A stretch of DNA of 64,000 bases from Atrina japonica (Eukaryota > Mollusca > Bivalvia > Pterioida > Pinnidae). The notes below the pieces were generated by a model, which was not told the DNA's origin, ran no database searches, and saw nothing but the letters and a program-made list of their open reading frames with translations. Position numbers and translations under genes: made by a program. Shown piece after piece: positions 13,101 to 24,310 of this stretch (position 1 is the stretch's first letter; the number at the start of each line of letters is the position of its first letter). The stretch spans positions 174,001-238,000 of the forward strand of contig BROG01000642.1 of NCBI GenBank assembly GCA_030159075.1, written 5' to 3'.

Positions 13101-13110
13101 CTGTGTTGTA
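10107..13110. other. Intron 1 interval without recognised features
   Basis: Three kilobases free of the SINE and inverted-repeat families that occur on both sides. Only short A/T runs (11455-11470) and a small GA run (11721) were noticed. It could hold regulatory sequence, but nothing shows this directly. Confidence 0.45.
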
Positions 13111-13192
13111 TTAACACATTAACACCTGAAATCTAATGGACTCTTCTGTAAATAAATGATTAGTCCAGTCCAAATGTGTCTTTAGAGGTATA
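13111..13192 (-). mobile_element. TTAA-ended miniature element M1
   Basis: TTAACACATTAACACCTGAA, with AGTCCAGTCCAAATGTGTCT in the core. Right end lost. Confidence 0.55.
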
Positions 13193-13332
13193 TAAGAATA
13201 CTGTTAAAGGTGCCCCAGTTCATTTGAGATATATATTGTTACAAATACATGTACATATATAGATTGTATTTGTAAGTCAAGACCACACCCACTCCTCAAA
13301 TCAATCATACTTTCATATCTTAGTTCAGCATT

Positions 13333-13510
13333 GCCTCTATGGTAGAGTAGTTAGAGCATCGGTCTCCAAACCTTAAAGTCTCAGACCTTTGTCCTTTGGT
13401 GGTTCAAACCCTGCTGGATTATTAAAGCTGACCGTGCAAAGTTTGGAAGTTTGTAAATCTAGGTGAAAAATTATTTACTGCTGTATAAAACACCATTAAT
13501 ACAAACAAAC
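13333..13510 (+). mobile_element. S1 SINE with internal deletion
   Basis: The head is present (CTATGGTAGAGTAGTTAGAG, box B GGTGGTTCAAACCC) and so is the 3' end (GGTGAAAAATTATTTACTGC, ending ATAAAACACC). The middle of the body is missing. Confidence 0.7.
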
Positions 13511-13629
13511 AAACAAAATCTATGATTTATGACTTGAGCTAGTTAAAAAGAGAGAATACCGGTACACCAAATTACATAGCTTATTGTCTTTACTGTATAA
13601 AACCTGTTTACTGTGGCATAAAACACCAT

Positions 13630-13714
13630 TTAACTCGTCGACCCCTGCAAAACAATGAAATCTTCTGTAAATCAACGATTTAGGCCAGTCCAAATGTGTC
13701 TTTTAAGGATGAAT
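13630..13714 (-). mobile_element. TTAA-ended miniature element M1
   Basis: TTAACTCGTCGACCCCTGCA, core GGCCAGTCCAAATGTGTCTT. Confidence 0.58.
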
Positions 13715-13756
13715 ACATAATAAACAAACAAACAAACAAAATGAAATCCATGAATT

Positions 13757-13944
13757 GCATTGGAGCTTGTCTTGACTCTTGAAAGACCACTTTTGTAAAA
13801 GACCACCTGTCTTGGGAGACCGCATTCTCAAAACCACTTGGTTCAATAATTCTTTAAATAAAACCTTTTTTGAGAGACCACCTGTCTTGTAAGACCACAT
13901 TTCAATGGAAGATGGGGTGGTCTTGCAAAATGGATTCCACTGTA
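13757..13944. mobile_element. Inverted-repeat element C, copy 2
   Basis: GAAAGACCACTTTTGTAAAA to TGGTCTTGCAAAATGGATTC. The interior AATAATTCTTTAAATAAAAC matches copy 1 in reverse orientation. Confidence 0.65.
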
Positions 13945-14639
13945 TCTTCATATATTTTGTATCAGTTTACTTTCTAGCTCAGAAAAACAATTTTGTAACA
14001 TTTTACGTAACCTAGGCAAAATTTACACGGGTAATGTGGGTCACATGTTCTCATTGCTTCAGGATTTACAACTGTTTAGATCCCAGCGGATGTATCTTAG
14101 TACAAACAATTTACCTGACGCAATTTACATTTCACTGACGATTGACAACGAATGTGGCTATAAAATATCGGTCATGTCGGCATAATTTTTATGTCGATTG
14201 TAAGAGTTTATTGAATCTGAAAATAAAATTAAATTTCAAGGATTTGAATTGCAAATTTCCAGAACTTAAAGGGATCAGGTTCAATAGAATTGACAGAAAA
14301 TTATGTAATTTGTCTTCACTTTACATTCTTTCCATATTCAAATGATGATATTTAAATTCTAAACATGAATTTCTAAACATTTAAAGAATGATTAATTTTT
14401 ATCAAGAGGGGTGAAATAATTTGTCTCTGTAAATCTTTATCTGACGTCCACTTTTATAATCCATCTTCCAATTAAAATCTTACTGGTATCTATTTATTGG
14501 TTTACCAGTAAAAGTCTAAACTACCTTATGATTTGTTTTTATTTGAAAATCTAATTGAAACTGCACTATTGAATGAACAAAAGGGTCAGTCCACAGATTT
14601 GGGATCTTGTGTAAATAAAAAAAAAATACAGAAATTAGT

Positions 14640-14830
14640 CTCTCTGACCTTTGGTCAGTACAGGCTGCAGCCCTGCTGGAAATTAAATACATGTATGTAA
14701 GCTAATTTTCTGAGAAAGTTTGCCAGTTTACTTGCAGAAGAGGTTCACTCCTCCACGATTAAAAACTGGTCACCACCATATAACTGAAAAATTGATGAAT
14801 GAGGCATAAAACACTGTACAAACAAACAGA
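14640..14830 (+). mobile_element. S1 SINE, missing the start of the head
   Basis: Starts near box B (GTCAGTACAGGCTGCAGCCC). The body is GTTTGCCAGTTTACTTGCAG and CACTCCTCCACGATTAAAA, ending ATATAACTGAAAAATTGATG. Confidence 0.68.
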
Positions 14831-14861
14831 TATAAGGGATGCATATATGTAGTCAGATAAT

Positions 14862-15640
14862 TTTACAGTGAATTTAGTGTGTGTGGATAATATTTTTGTA
14901 AATTTTACAATTAATTTTGTATATTTAAATGTGGGTCAAATTTTACAGATAATTTTATATAAGTACTTCAGATTTTACAGTGAATTTTGTATACGCAAAT
15001 CAGATTTTACAGTGAATTTTGTATATGTAGGTCAGATTTTACAGTGAATTTTGTATATGAAGATAAAATTTTACAGTGAATTTTGTACACAGGTCAGATT
15101 TTACAGTGAATTTTGTACACATAGGTCAGATTTTAGTCAATTTTGTATACATAGGTAAGATTTTACAGTGAATTTTGTGTATGTAGGTCAGATTTTACAG
15201 TGGATTTTGAATATTTAGATCAGATTTTACAGTGAATTTTGTATATGTAGGTCAGATTTCATAGTGAATTTGGTATATGTAGGTCAGATTTTATAATGAA
15301 TTTTGTATATGTAGGTAAGATTTTACAGTAAATTTTATATATGTAGGTCAGATTTTACAGTGAATTTTGTATATGTATGTCAGATTTTATAGTGAATTTT
15401 GTATGTGTAGGTCAGATTTTACAGTGAATTTTGTATGTGTAGGTCAGATTTTATAGTGAATTTTTATATACATGTATGTCAGATTTTACAGTGAATTTTA
15501 TGTGTAGGTCAAAATCTACTGTGTATTTGGTATATTTAGGTCAGATTTTACAATTAATTTTGTATATGTCGGTTAAAATCTACAGTATACATGTAGTCTG
15601 TGTATGTAGGTCAAAATTTACAGTGTATTTCATTTTAATT
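14862..15640 (+). repeat. 32-bp minisatellite, about 24 units
   Basis: Unit GTAGGTCAGATTTTACAGTG followed by AATTTTGTATAT. Divergence is higher at both ends, the expected pattern for an array renewed from its centre. Confidence 0.93.
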
Positions 15641-16568
15641 TCCTATAGCTTTGATTGCATGAACATGCTTTGACTTTTGTTTGTTAGACAATGTGTTTTG
15701 TTGATGAAAGAGATACCGTAGTTGATGCAACTCGAAGATAAAAACATGTAGGTCTTATATCCCTCCTCTGTAATCTGTGTAGTGTTTTTATTCTGCAAGC
15801 CAATGTTATCACATCTTAGCAGTAAAGAACCTGTTGTGAACTTAAAAAAACAATGTTATAAAAACCAGAGCCTCTTTTAGCAGGTAAATTGTACAGGTGT
15901 GGACAGGTGATCAGATAGTTTTTAAGAGTTTTATCAGCTTATTTATAGAAGTTATAGATTTATAGAGGAGGCATGGGTGTGACACTATATTGTCTGAATG
16001 TATACGACCTCTGAGAGAGATGCCATACAGAAGATAAATTATCAAAACTGTCAAGTAAAGGTTTGAAGACAAAATTACTGCAACAATTTATCGAGATGAC
16101 CTTAGATGGAAAGAAAGATGTTGTTGCTGTCTGTTGCTATGGCAAACTATTAATATATAGAGTAATTGTTGCACATACAAAAGAATGGAGATTGAATTAC
16201 ATACAATTCATGTACATGAAATGCATGTGATTGTGAAGTTATTGAAGTCACGTTTGTTAGAAGAAATTTAACCTAATGTTCTTCTCCTAATAGCTAATCA
16301 CAACAATCACTGTTAGTTAACTGCCATCAAACTGTCAGATTAATTCTTGTAGATCTTGATCATCCAGTTTAATTCATGGACAGATTTTGTAATTATGCCC
16401 AAGTGGATCAAAACGAATTCTATGGCTACTCCTTAACTTGAAAATGGGGAACCACTCAGAAATTCATTTTAGTTCCTTACAGGGGAGGATGTGGCTATAA
16501 GTTCCGTCCGCCCATAAGGTGTTGTAATTACCGACCATTTACTTAAATGATCCACCCCTATGCTCACA
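15641..16568. other. Interval without recognised features
   Basis: AT-rich, with no frames or families recognised. It includes a less AT-rich patch (16480-16560) of unknown origin. Confidence 0.45.
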
Positions 16569-16757
16569 TTTAACTAACCAAAATCAATAAAAAAGTAAGT
16601 TCTACTGTCATAAATCGGGAATGAGCAAGTTCATAATGTATATTGAATAATTGTAAAATTTGGATGCTAAATACTCCCGAATTCTGCCAGTGGACTTTAC
16701 ATTCTTTAAAATGGGTGAGTTCAAATTTGACCACAGGGCTCAATGAATTAATGATAA
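16569..16757 (+). mobile_element. TTAAC-ended element B, copy 1
   Basis: TTAACTAACCAAAATCAATA, GAATGAGCAAGTTCATAATG and TGCCAGTGGACTTTACATTC, in the same order as the copy at 26031. Confidence 0.58.
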
Positions 16758-16878
16758 TGGTTTCATGGTTAGGGGACATGTAATGATTTATCAATAATAT
16801 GTAATGTGTTTCTTTTTTTTACTTGTGGAGTTTTGCATCATTTGTAATCTCCATAATACTCACGCTCTTTTAGATGCA

Positions 16879-16969
16879 TTAACTCATTCACTCCTAAATA
16901 CACCTTTGGACTGGTCTAAGTCATTTATTTAAAGAAGAGTCTATTGCTTTTCAGGTGTTGATGCCTTAA
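16879..16969 (+). mobile_element. TTAA-ended miniature element M1
   Basis: TTAACTCATTCACTCCTAAA to TCAGGTGTTGATGCCTTAA. Its end is 95 bp from exon 2. Confidence 0.65.
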
Positions 16970-17063
16970 GTTGTCATACAAATGAAAGTGTTAATTCTGT
17001 CATTGTATTTATTTCTGTTCATGTATATTTACTTACGTTGATTGTATCCACTGTCTTTTACAG

Positions 17064-17184
17064 AGATCGGGAAGATCCTGCCAGCTCGCTTCAGTAAATT
17101 CCGATACAGCACAAAGTACAATCCACAATTGGACATCAGAAAGAACTTGCAAACAACTAATAACAGAGTTCCACGTCGACCCGT
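17064..17184 (+). CDS. Exon 2 of secreted six-cysteine protein: propeptide-like segment
   Basis: Internal exon of 121 bases. It is bounded by a pyrimidine-rich acceptor (CTGTCTTTTACAG, ending 17063) and a consensus donor GTAAGT at 17185. It enters in phase 1 and leaves in phase 2. It encodes residues 32-72, a basic stretch with no cysteine that begins EIGKILPARFSKFRYS. Residues 66-70 read RVPRR, which fits the minimal furin rule R-x-x-R, directly before the exon junction. Inference: the protein may be made as a proprotein, and cleavage here would release the C-terminal domain of exon 3. Using the AG two bases downstream as acceptor would create an early in-frame TAA, which supports the acceptor chosen here. 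No known domain was recognised in this segment. Confidence 0.85.
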
Positions 17185-17207
17185 GTAAGTAAAAACAAAA
17201 CATTTTG

Positions 17208-17405
17208 TGTACAGCAGAATCTGAACTATGGACCGCCTCGTTTAGTAGACCACCTGGCATTTAAGATCATATGTACCAGCATTCAGTCTCTTTATCTGTA
17301 TTTGATAAGAACAGACCCTCACTTAAAGAGACCACCATGCTATTTGTAATCGGACCTCTTTGAGTCGGTCCGTCAGTAAAGTGGTCTTAACAGCAATGTT
17401 CCATT
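17208..17405. mobile_element. Inverted-repeat element C, copy 3
   Basis: AGTAGACCACCTGGCATTTA to GTAAAGTGGTCTTAACAGCA. It begins 18 bp after the exon 2 donor. Confidence 0.58.
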
Positions 17406-17447
17406 GAATTCTAGTCCTGCGTTGGTCCCTGAAATAATACAGAGGAA

Positions 17448-17628
17448 TCTGGCCTAAAAACCACCTTGCTTAGAAGACCACCTCATACTTAAGAACATAA
17501 ATATTAGGTCTCTTGAAGAATTATTAATTGATAATAGATAAGTCCAGATCCCCCTCTTACGAGACGCCTCACTGATCAGACCACACTCTGTCATTTATGT
17601 GGTCTAAATAGCAAGGTTACAGTGTACT
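17448..17628. mobile_element. Inverted-repeat element C, copy 4
   Basis: CTTAGAAGACCACCTCATAC to ATGTGGTCTAAATAGCAAGG. Adjacent to copy 3 and related to it, so the pair may be a tandem duplication. Confidence 0.55.
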
Positions 17629-17764
17629 TCAAATGCTGAAGAAAATCAAAGTGTGGACAACTTTTAAAGAACTTTATTTCATATACGTGGAACATATACG
17701 TGATAAAAATTTGTTGCCTAGCTACAAAAATTTAGGAAGCATCATGTTTGTTTAATCCATCCAT

Positions 17765-17905
17765 CCATTTATATCTAGGACCGATTACAGTGGTCTAGTG
17801 ATGTTAAGTGAAAGCCACAGAATTTTCAAATGAGAGTTAGAAACCAAGGACTCGTGGCACGAAATATGTAAAAAAAAATTCTTGGCAGGTTGTAAAACAA
17901 CAGTT
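17765..17905 (+). mobile_element. Degenerate S2-type SINE remnant
   Basis: Keeps GTGGTCTAGTG, AAGTGAAAGCCACAGAATTT and a GGTTGTAAAACAACAGTTAA end resembling the copy at 46630. The rest is lost. Confidence 0.45.
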
Positions 17906-18039
17906 AAACTAAAATCTGCATATAGGGCACTTTTCGTGTGATCTTTGTTACTCGTTACTTATTAAAACCGTTATCGTTATTTAAATACTTTCTATTTCTT
18001 CTCCCCATTTATTAACATGCAGACATTTTGAAATAAAAA

Positions 18040-18238
18040 AAAATTACTAGTCAACCAGACCAGTGAAAAAAGGAATTTCACTGGTCAAAAAAATTTTTTT
18101 TACTGGTCAGTAAATATATACAATTGAAATGAAATGGAAAATTACTGGCTATTTGGACCAGTTATCAGATAGATTTCACTGGACTTTTGTAAAATTTACC
18201 AGTTTTTCTGGTAAGACCGGTGAATTTCAAAAACTCTG
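18040..18238 (-). repeat. Repeat H, copy 2
   Basis: Repeatedly contains CCAGT and ACTGG words (for example GACCAGTGAAAAAAGGAATT and AAATTTACCAGTTTTTCTGG), giving partial inverted symmetry. Minus-strand partner of 9183-9415. Confidence 0.6.
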
Positions 18239-19369
18239 CCATGTCATTAGAATCAAATTTTTCCTTAATGAAGATATGAAATAGATCTGTCGCTTGAATA
18301 TCTAATGCATCTACATGAATGTCATAACTGAAGCACACATGAATGCCGATTTAAAATTTTATTCATTATTTTGTCTGTGTAAGTGTCGGCTAGATTCTTG
18401 AAATACAATGTATTTGTACTGATGATAATATCTATGACTGCATTATGAATTTATCTGATTTAAAAATGGACCGAAATATTACATAATCATGTAAAAAAGA
18501 TTGAAATCTTCTATAATCGTTTGAGTGATGATTGATGGCTTGACTAGATTTGAGAATGATTTAACAAAAAAAAAACAACATTGATTTAGTTTGTTGTCAG
18601 CAAATAATCATGATGTTGACATAGTTAGCTGGTTGTGTACAGATTTGCCAAAACCGACTCCCGTTGACCAGCTGTGTTTGGAGACCGGTAATTGCTGGAC
18701 TTACAAGAACTTCTTACAATAAATTTGTTTAGGTTTTAGCATATTTTCATTGTTTATAAACCTGTTGTCTATGTATGCCTTCTGTCAACAAAGCACTCAG
18801 ACCACTATAGGGACATCCAAGTCCGTCTGATAGGGTTTACCAGGTGACAATCATTGAGCTCATTCACTTCTTCACATCTTATATAATAAAACAAGGCAAT
18901 ATTTGATTGTCTTTTGTTCCCATCTTTAATTTTGTTGACTGTTTACGTAGATAGTTTGTTGTGTATGCTGATATACAGATTAGATCACCGTTATTTGTTT
19001 TTATGATCAATCTTATGTCTGCCTGTAGGTAATATATTGTCAAATGCTCTAACGAATTGTTTGATTTTCTGACCACACCTTGATTTACCTTCAGGATTTG
19101 ACCACTTCATGTTATTTTTCCTGTATTTGTTAGATAAGGTCTGTGACTGCTTCCAGTTAGTTTAACTTGACCAGCAGAAATAAATCCTGACTGGAAAAAA
19201 TTAAAAATCCATAAAAAAAAGTGTACTTGTACATACATGTAGGTGACACTGATTGATTTTGAAAAAAGAAATTGCGTAGTTTGTTGGACCATAGCATAAT
19301 ATGTCACTATCTTTTATCATATATACCTGTGAATATATAGCTTAGCTTGAGACTCTCAACAAGGCCTTG

Positions 19370-19666
19370 AGTTTAACTCCCAAGTTTAGCCTATACTAGG
19401 ATGGTTTAACTTCCAAGTTTAGCCTATACTAGAATGGTTTAACTCCCAAGTTAAGCCTATACTAGAATGGTTTAACTCCCAAGTTTAGCCTATACTAGGA
19501 TGGTTTAACTTCCAAGTTTAGCCTATACTAGGATGATTTAACTTCCAAGTTTAACCTATACTAGAGTGGTTTAACTTCCAAGTTTAGCCTAAACTAGGAT
19601 TCTTTAACTCCCAATTTAGCCTATACCAGGATGGTTTAAGTCCCAAGTTTAGCCTATACTAAGATG
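19370..19666 (+). repeat. 33-bp minisatellite, 9 units
   Basis: Unit TTTAACTCCCAAGTTTAGCC followed by TATACTAGGATGG. Confidence 0.93.
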
Positions 19667-19796
19667 AATTAACTTTTATTTCCAATGTCAAACAAAAATA
19701 CAAGAAAACTGGACACCTTTCAGACTCTGCATTTATTGTGCATTTAGAATGTGTAACCATTTTTTATAATTTTTTCATTGTTTACATATATTTATA

Positions 19797-19825
19797 TATA
19801 TATATATATATATTTTCATTGTGTG

Positions 19826-19884
<59 letters not shown>
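19797..19884. repeat. (TA)n microsatellite
   Basis: Two TA runs split by a TTTTCATTGTGTGTATG interruption. Confidence 0.95.
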
Positions 19885-19888
<4 letters not shown>

Positions 19889-21730
19889 GGATCCGGTTAC
19901 AGGACCCATTACTAAAGCAAAAATGGCTTGTATTTTCTCCCAAAATATGCAAAAATTCCCAATTTGGAATTTAAAAATAAAAAATAATGTATTTTCAAAT
20001 GAAATTCTCAAAATAAGTTGTTCTTTATTAGTAAGAATGTTGTATATTTTCCCAATTATCTGGACACTGGACCTAGACTTTTGGAGGTAGGAAATTCCCT
20101 GTATATATATATTAATTTAAATAAATTTGTGTATAGGTGTGTGTGTGTGTGTTTGTGTCTGTCTGTGTGTACATGTACAGAAACTTACAATTTCAGTCAC
20201 CCTGATTTTAAGAAAATATCTTATAATAAAATGAAATGAAAATTTTTAACATAAAAAACAAAAATTGACCTACATTGTATATATAACATTATTTTTTTCT
20301 CAAAAAATTTATATCAGTAAGGAGCCATTTTTCTTAGCCATCTGCAAGATTAATATCTGGTCCAATCATTTATGGTTGCTAATGGCTACCAGTGGATTGA
20401 TGTTAACTGTATATTGATATAAAGAAAATATGAAATATATATATATTTTTTTTATTTCGCATTTACTCTGTCTTTCCTACCTGGTAACAGGTGCTTCTTT
20501 TATCCAAAGATCTAAACCGTCATTTCTATTTAAAGTACTCCCATGTTTTGATAAACAAAATAAGATCTGGGTAATTTTGGATCGGTATCCTAATGGGATA
20601 TTTATCCATAATACTGGTTACATAGAACAAGGCCGGCATTGATACAAGCTAATTAAAGTATTTCATATCACCTGAGTTTTACCTGGACTTCAAAAGAACA
20701 AGGTACTTTGGCCATGACATAAGCCATCAACAGTTTACAAGTATAAAACCACAATGTTCTCGGCATGTTGGCTCGAAACATTGTTTGTGACGGAACATTG
20801 TTTGTGACGTGTTGGGGTAAATCTCTTGACAGTGAGGTGGGATTGATACATCTGGTTTCATTTTTGTAAGAAATTTTACTTGTAATCCGACACTTTAATC
20901 CGAATCGATTGCTGTGATACATTTTATGTTTTGTCATGGAAATTTCAGAGCGAAAAAAAATCCAATTAACTTGCTTTACATAGCCTGTTTCTGAACCTTT
21001 CTGAAACAAGATTCGTATCCTATCTTCCGTAGGACAAAGCTATAATTATGTATTGTATAATATGAGATGTTATGCTTTGAAGACTTCGTGTTGTTCATAA
21101 AAAGAATAATTATAATTCCATCGCTGCTATCAGTATTGAGCATTACTTCATTATGACCGATCTTTTTAAGATATTTTTGTCGAATTGTATTGTGCATTAT
21201 GAGGTTACATTTTCATTATCCGATCGTAAAAAGAATCTGTGACATCATGGCGATATTAAACATTTTCATTTGAAGTAGAATATTAATTTTCTGTGTTCCT
21301 TGATTAGTTTCATATATGTTTTCCTTACAATGGAATCACATTACAAAGACCACCCAAAAACGCAACTCAATATGGAATGATGAGTGAGGTCACCTTTACG
21401 TAAGGGTCAGGTTGTTCCAAACAGACTGTTTAGAGCATCATGTCTTTAAATCATTGATTTCTCTCAATTGTACTCAGCATGGATTGAGTCTCACAGTATC
21501 CATAACAGATTATGGTTGGCAGTTTGCCAGTTTACTCACGGAAGGCTAGCGATACATCATAAACGGGTCTTCTATTCCAAGGAGAAATCGTTTACACCTT
21601 ATAACACTGCCAGAGACCACAATACACTGGTCTTTCACAATAGAAAAGAGCAGTTTCAGTTAACACATATAATGTTGGTTCTCTCCTGAGAGCCATGCTT
21701 AGGACACATGACATATAAGTTACAATTTGG
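19885..21730. other. Mostly unassigned intron sequence
   Basis: A frame at 20668-21009 (minus, 113 codons) has no recognisable motif and no splice context. A short SINE-like fragment (GTTTGCCAGTTTACTCACGG, 21524) and a weak element C-like block (21320-21425) are the only repeats noticed. Confidence 0.45.
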
Positions 21731-21732
21731 TT

Positions 21733-21741
<9 letters not shown>

Positions 21742-21763
<22 letters not shown>

Positions 21764-22108
21764 GGGTGGGGGTGCATGGAGTGGGAAGGGGGGGGAGGGG
21801 GTGGGCGGGACGGGAGATGGGACGGGGGTGGGGGGGTGGGAGCGGGTGGCGGGGATGGGGGGGTGTGAGGGGGAGGGGGGTGGGGGAGGGTGGGGGTTTG
21901 GAGGGGGGGAGATGGAGGGGGGGCAGGGGTGGGGGGGGGGTCGGGGTGGGTGGGGGGGGGGGCATTGTGGGGGGGTGGGGGGGACAACGGGGGGTGGAGG
22001 GATTGGAGAGGCGGGGGGTTGGTGGTAGGGGGGTGGGTGGTTTAGAGGCCGGGGGGCGGGGGGGAGGAGGTGGGTAGGGGCGCTGGGGTTGGTAGGGGGA
22101 TTGGGGGT
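21742..22108 (+). repeat. Long G-rich low-complexity tract
   Basis: About 370 bp made almost wholly of G runs broken by T, A and some C, beginning right after a T run. Open frames on both strands are compositional. It may form quadruplexes or may be an assembly error zone. Confidence 0.85.
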
Positions 22109-22238
22109 CTTTTTTTATTTTTTTATTTCTTTATTTTTTTGTTGTCATTGTTTTGTTTTTTTCTTGTTATACTTTTTGTTTCTTTTTTTTTCTGCTTCGT
22201 ATCTCTTTTTTTTTTTTTTTGGGGGGGGGGGGGGGGTT
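22109..22238 (+). repeat. T-rich tract ending in a G run
   Basis: TTTTTATTTTTTTATTTC-type sequence, then about 20 T followed by about 18 G (22202-22237). It mirrors the T-then-G start of the preceding tract at 21730. Confidence 0.85.
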
Positions 22239-22259
22239 CAAATGAGATGTAAAAATGGA

Positions 22260-23350
22260 ATTGTGTCATGGTCAGCATTGAATGTACAATGTACCAGAAA
22301 TTTTACCAAACTCGCAAAAAGCCTGAATTTTTCTCTAAATTTATTCCATTCTACTTTATCTTATGGCATCTGCTGTCAGTAAAATATTCTTTTTTCTAAA
22401 AAAAAACCCCCAAAATCCGATAAATAGCCAAATACATGTACCTAAATACTTGTGTTATTAAACAAACATAAGTACACACAAGATGAGTAGACAAGTTTGC
22501 CTGAAATACTACAGACAACCGTAAAGGGGAACAAATTTTGTATTTCTGGTCGAATGCTCATAGATTTTGTGATTTCAGATCAATTTCATGCACAGTTGTA
22601 CATCTTGATTGGTTCATTTTCTGACAAAATTCAGGACTCAGGTACATAGAAAAGGGAACACAAAAATAATAAAAGGTTCACAATTTAAAAGTCATCCGAT
22701 TTATCAAGCTTTTGATCATAAAACTAACTGATAATTACTTCCACTTACATTGGATATTTTTACCGAAGTAATCCATCATCATCTTCAGTATGATGGGCAA
22801 TTGATCGTCTGTCATCTGAGATGTCATTTAGATTCTATGTAGATTTCATGCTCTTTACCTCAAATTACCAACCTGTAATGAGTCCATTTGCTCTCAGACC
22901 TCCTACCAATATGTGAATATTTTAGTTTAAATATATACCATGTATTGGGGATATGTAAAATAAGAGAAATGTGACCTTTATATCACATCCACCGAAGAGC
23001 TCCGCAATGTAATATTATACCAGCCACCATTATCCGGAGACTTAAATATGTCCAAATATCGTTGTTTTATTCAAATTATGGATGATTGAAAAGTGGCGTC
23101 AATCTTTTATGGCAGTTGACCTGATAAATTCTGGTTCAAATTACTGTGAAAATTTAACAGGTAAAAAGCAGAAAATGGAAATCTCTTTTGCTGCATGTTT
23201 AACCTCCGACCTTGGTTTAAGTAGGTTTTGTGTTGACCGTATCACAAATGACCTGAAATTACAGTATGTCCTTAAAGTTATTTCTGCCTTATTTAGATAT
23301 CTCTTGGCAGTATAATGCTTTATTGCTTATGTTACCATAGCAACAGAGTA
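22260..23350. other. Interval without recognised features
   Basis: No repeats or coding signals recognised. Confidence 0.45.
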
Positions 23351-23351
23351 T

Positions 23352-23440
23352 GGTGTGGCAGTTGCCAGCTCAGACACGTGAGTTTCTTCTGAGTACTCTG
23401 TTTTCCTCCAACAATAAGGAGCCCTCACACCAAAATCACC
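23352..23440 (+). mobile_element. Degenerate S1-like SINE fragment
   Basis: GGTGTGGCAGTTGCCAGCTC, then CTGTTTTCCTCCAACAATAA: S1 body-like order but poorly matched. Confidence 0.35.
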
Positions 23441-23569
23441 AAAAACAAGAGACATTAATATAAGTTGTACAACTTGTTTGTTAATTATGGTAAATTAAAT
23501 AGAATTAAATTTTATTGAAAAAATTATAAGCATACACGTTTATGTTCTAGATATAGCTACCTGTTCATA

Positions 23570-23970
23570 ATAAATATTCTGGATATCAAAGTTATTAGAA
23601 AACTACTTGTTTTTTATTTTCTTGATATCAAGGATGTAAGAAACTACCTGTTTAGCATCTTCCAGATATCTTACTATGTAATTTTAGAATTAGCTTTCCT
23701 ATGGTAATCCACATTTCATATGTATCAGAAACTACATATTTAGGATGTCCCAAATATCAAATGTCATAGAAACTGCATTTTTAGGATGTTCCTGATATCA
23801 AAACCTTGGACATTACACGTTCAGGAATTCTGGATGTTTCAGATATCATACACTTAAGGAACTACATGTTTAGGATGTTCCAGAGAACTACTTGTACATT
23901 TTTAGGATGTTCCAGATATCAGGCACGAATGAAACTGCATTGATCATGATCTTCATGAATGTATGATGTC
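23570..23970 (+). repeat. Diverged tandem array, unit about 50 bp
   Basis: Recurring AACTACATGTTTAGGATGTT followed by CCAGATATCA, about seven degraded units. Confidence 0.65.
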
Positions 23971-24054
23971 CATGATATCATAGATGTAAAAACAACTTAT
24001 CTTTGTCATTTATGGATATCAGTATATGTTAGAAATACCAGTGCTTGTTTGTGA

Positions 24055-24310
24055 AGGGCCTCTGTGGTGTCGAGTGGTTGGAGCTACATGTTTTGAACCA
24101 TGAAGTCTCTTACTTCTGGTCAGCACAAGTTTGAGTCCCACTGGAACCTATGCTGATTTTTGTGATATAGTTTGCCTGCCAGTTTACATGCGGTAGGCCT
24201 GTGGTCTCTTCCTAGGTTCATTGTTACCGGACTTTCTCCTCCACATTAAAAACTGGCAGCCACCATATACATTGTAACTGAAAAATTGTCTAGCAAGATC
24301 AAAGATCAAA
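24055..24310 (+). mobile_element. S1 SINE, nearly full length
   Basis: Head GCCTCTGTGGTGTCGAGTGG, then AACCATGAAGTCTCTTACTT. The body runs from GCCTGCCAGTTTACATGCGG to TCTCCTCCACATTAAAAACT, and the end is TGTAACTGAAAAATTGTCTA. Confidence 0.75.

Larger units (their letters stand above)
3112..17063 (+). other. Intron 1 of the six-cysteine protein gene
   Basis: 13,952-bp intron with a GTAGGA donor and a CTTTTACAG acceptor. It contains a CA-rich 160-bp repeat array, a 40-bp minisatellite, a 32-bp minisatellite, several SINE copies, short TTAA-ended elements and a palindromic element carrying three later insertions. These are listed separately. No additional exon that keeps the frame was recognised inside it. 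Confidence 0.8.

Noticed and set aside
20668..21009. 113-codon minus-strand frame as a gene
   Set aside because: No motif, signal peptide or splice sites; the sequence lies inside intron 2 on the opposite strand.
21592..22077. Glycine-rich and proline-rich frames over the G-rich tract
   Set aside because: Produced by base composition alone; the frames overlap on both strands.
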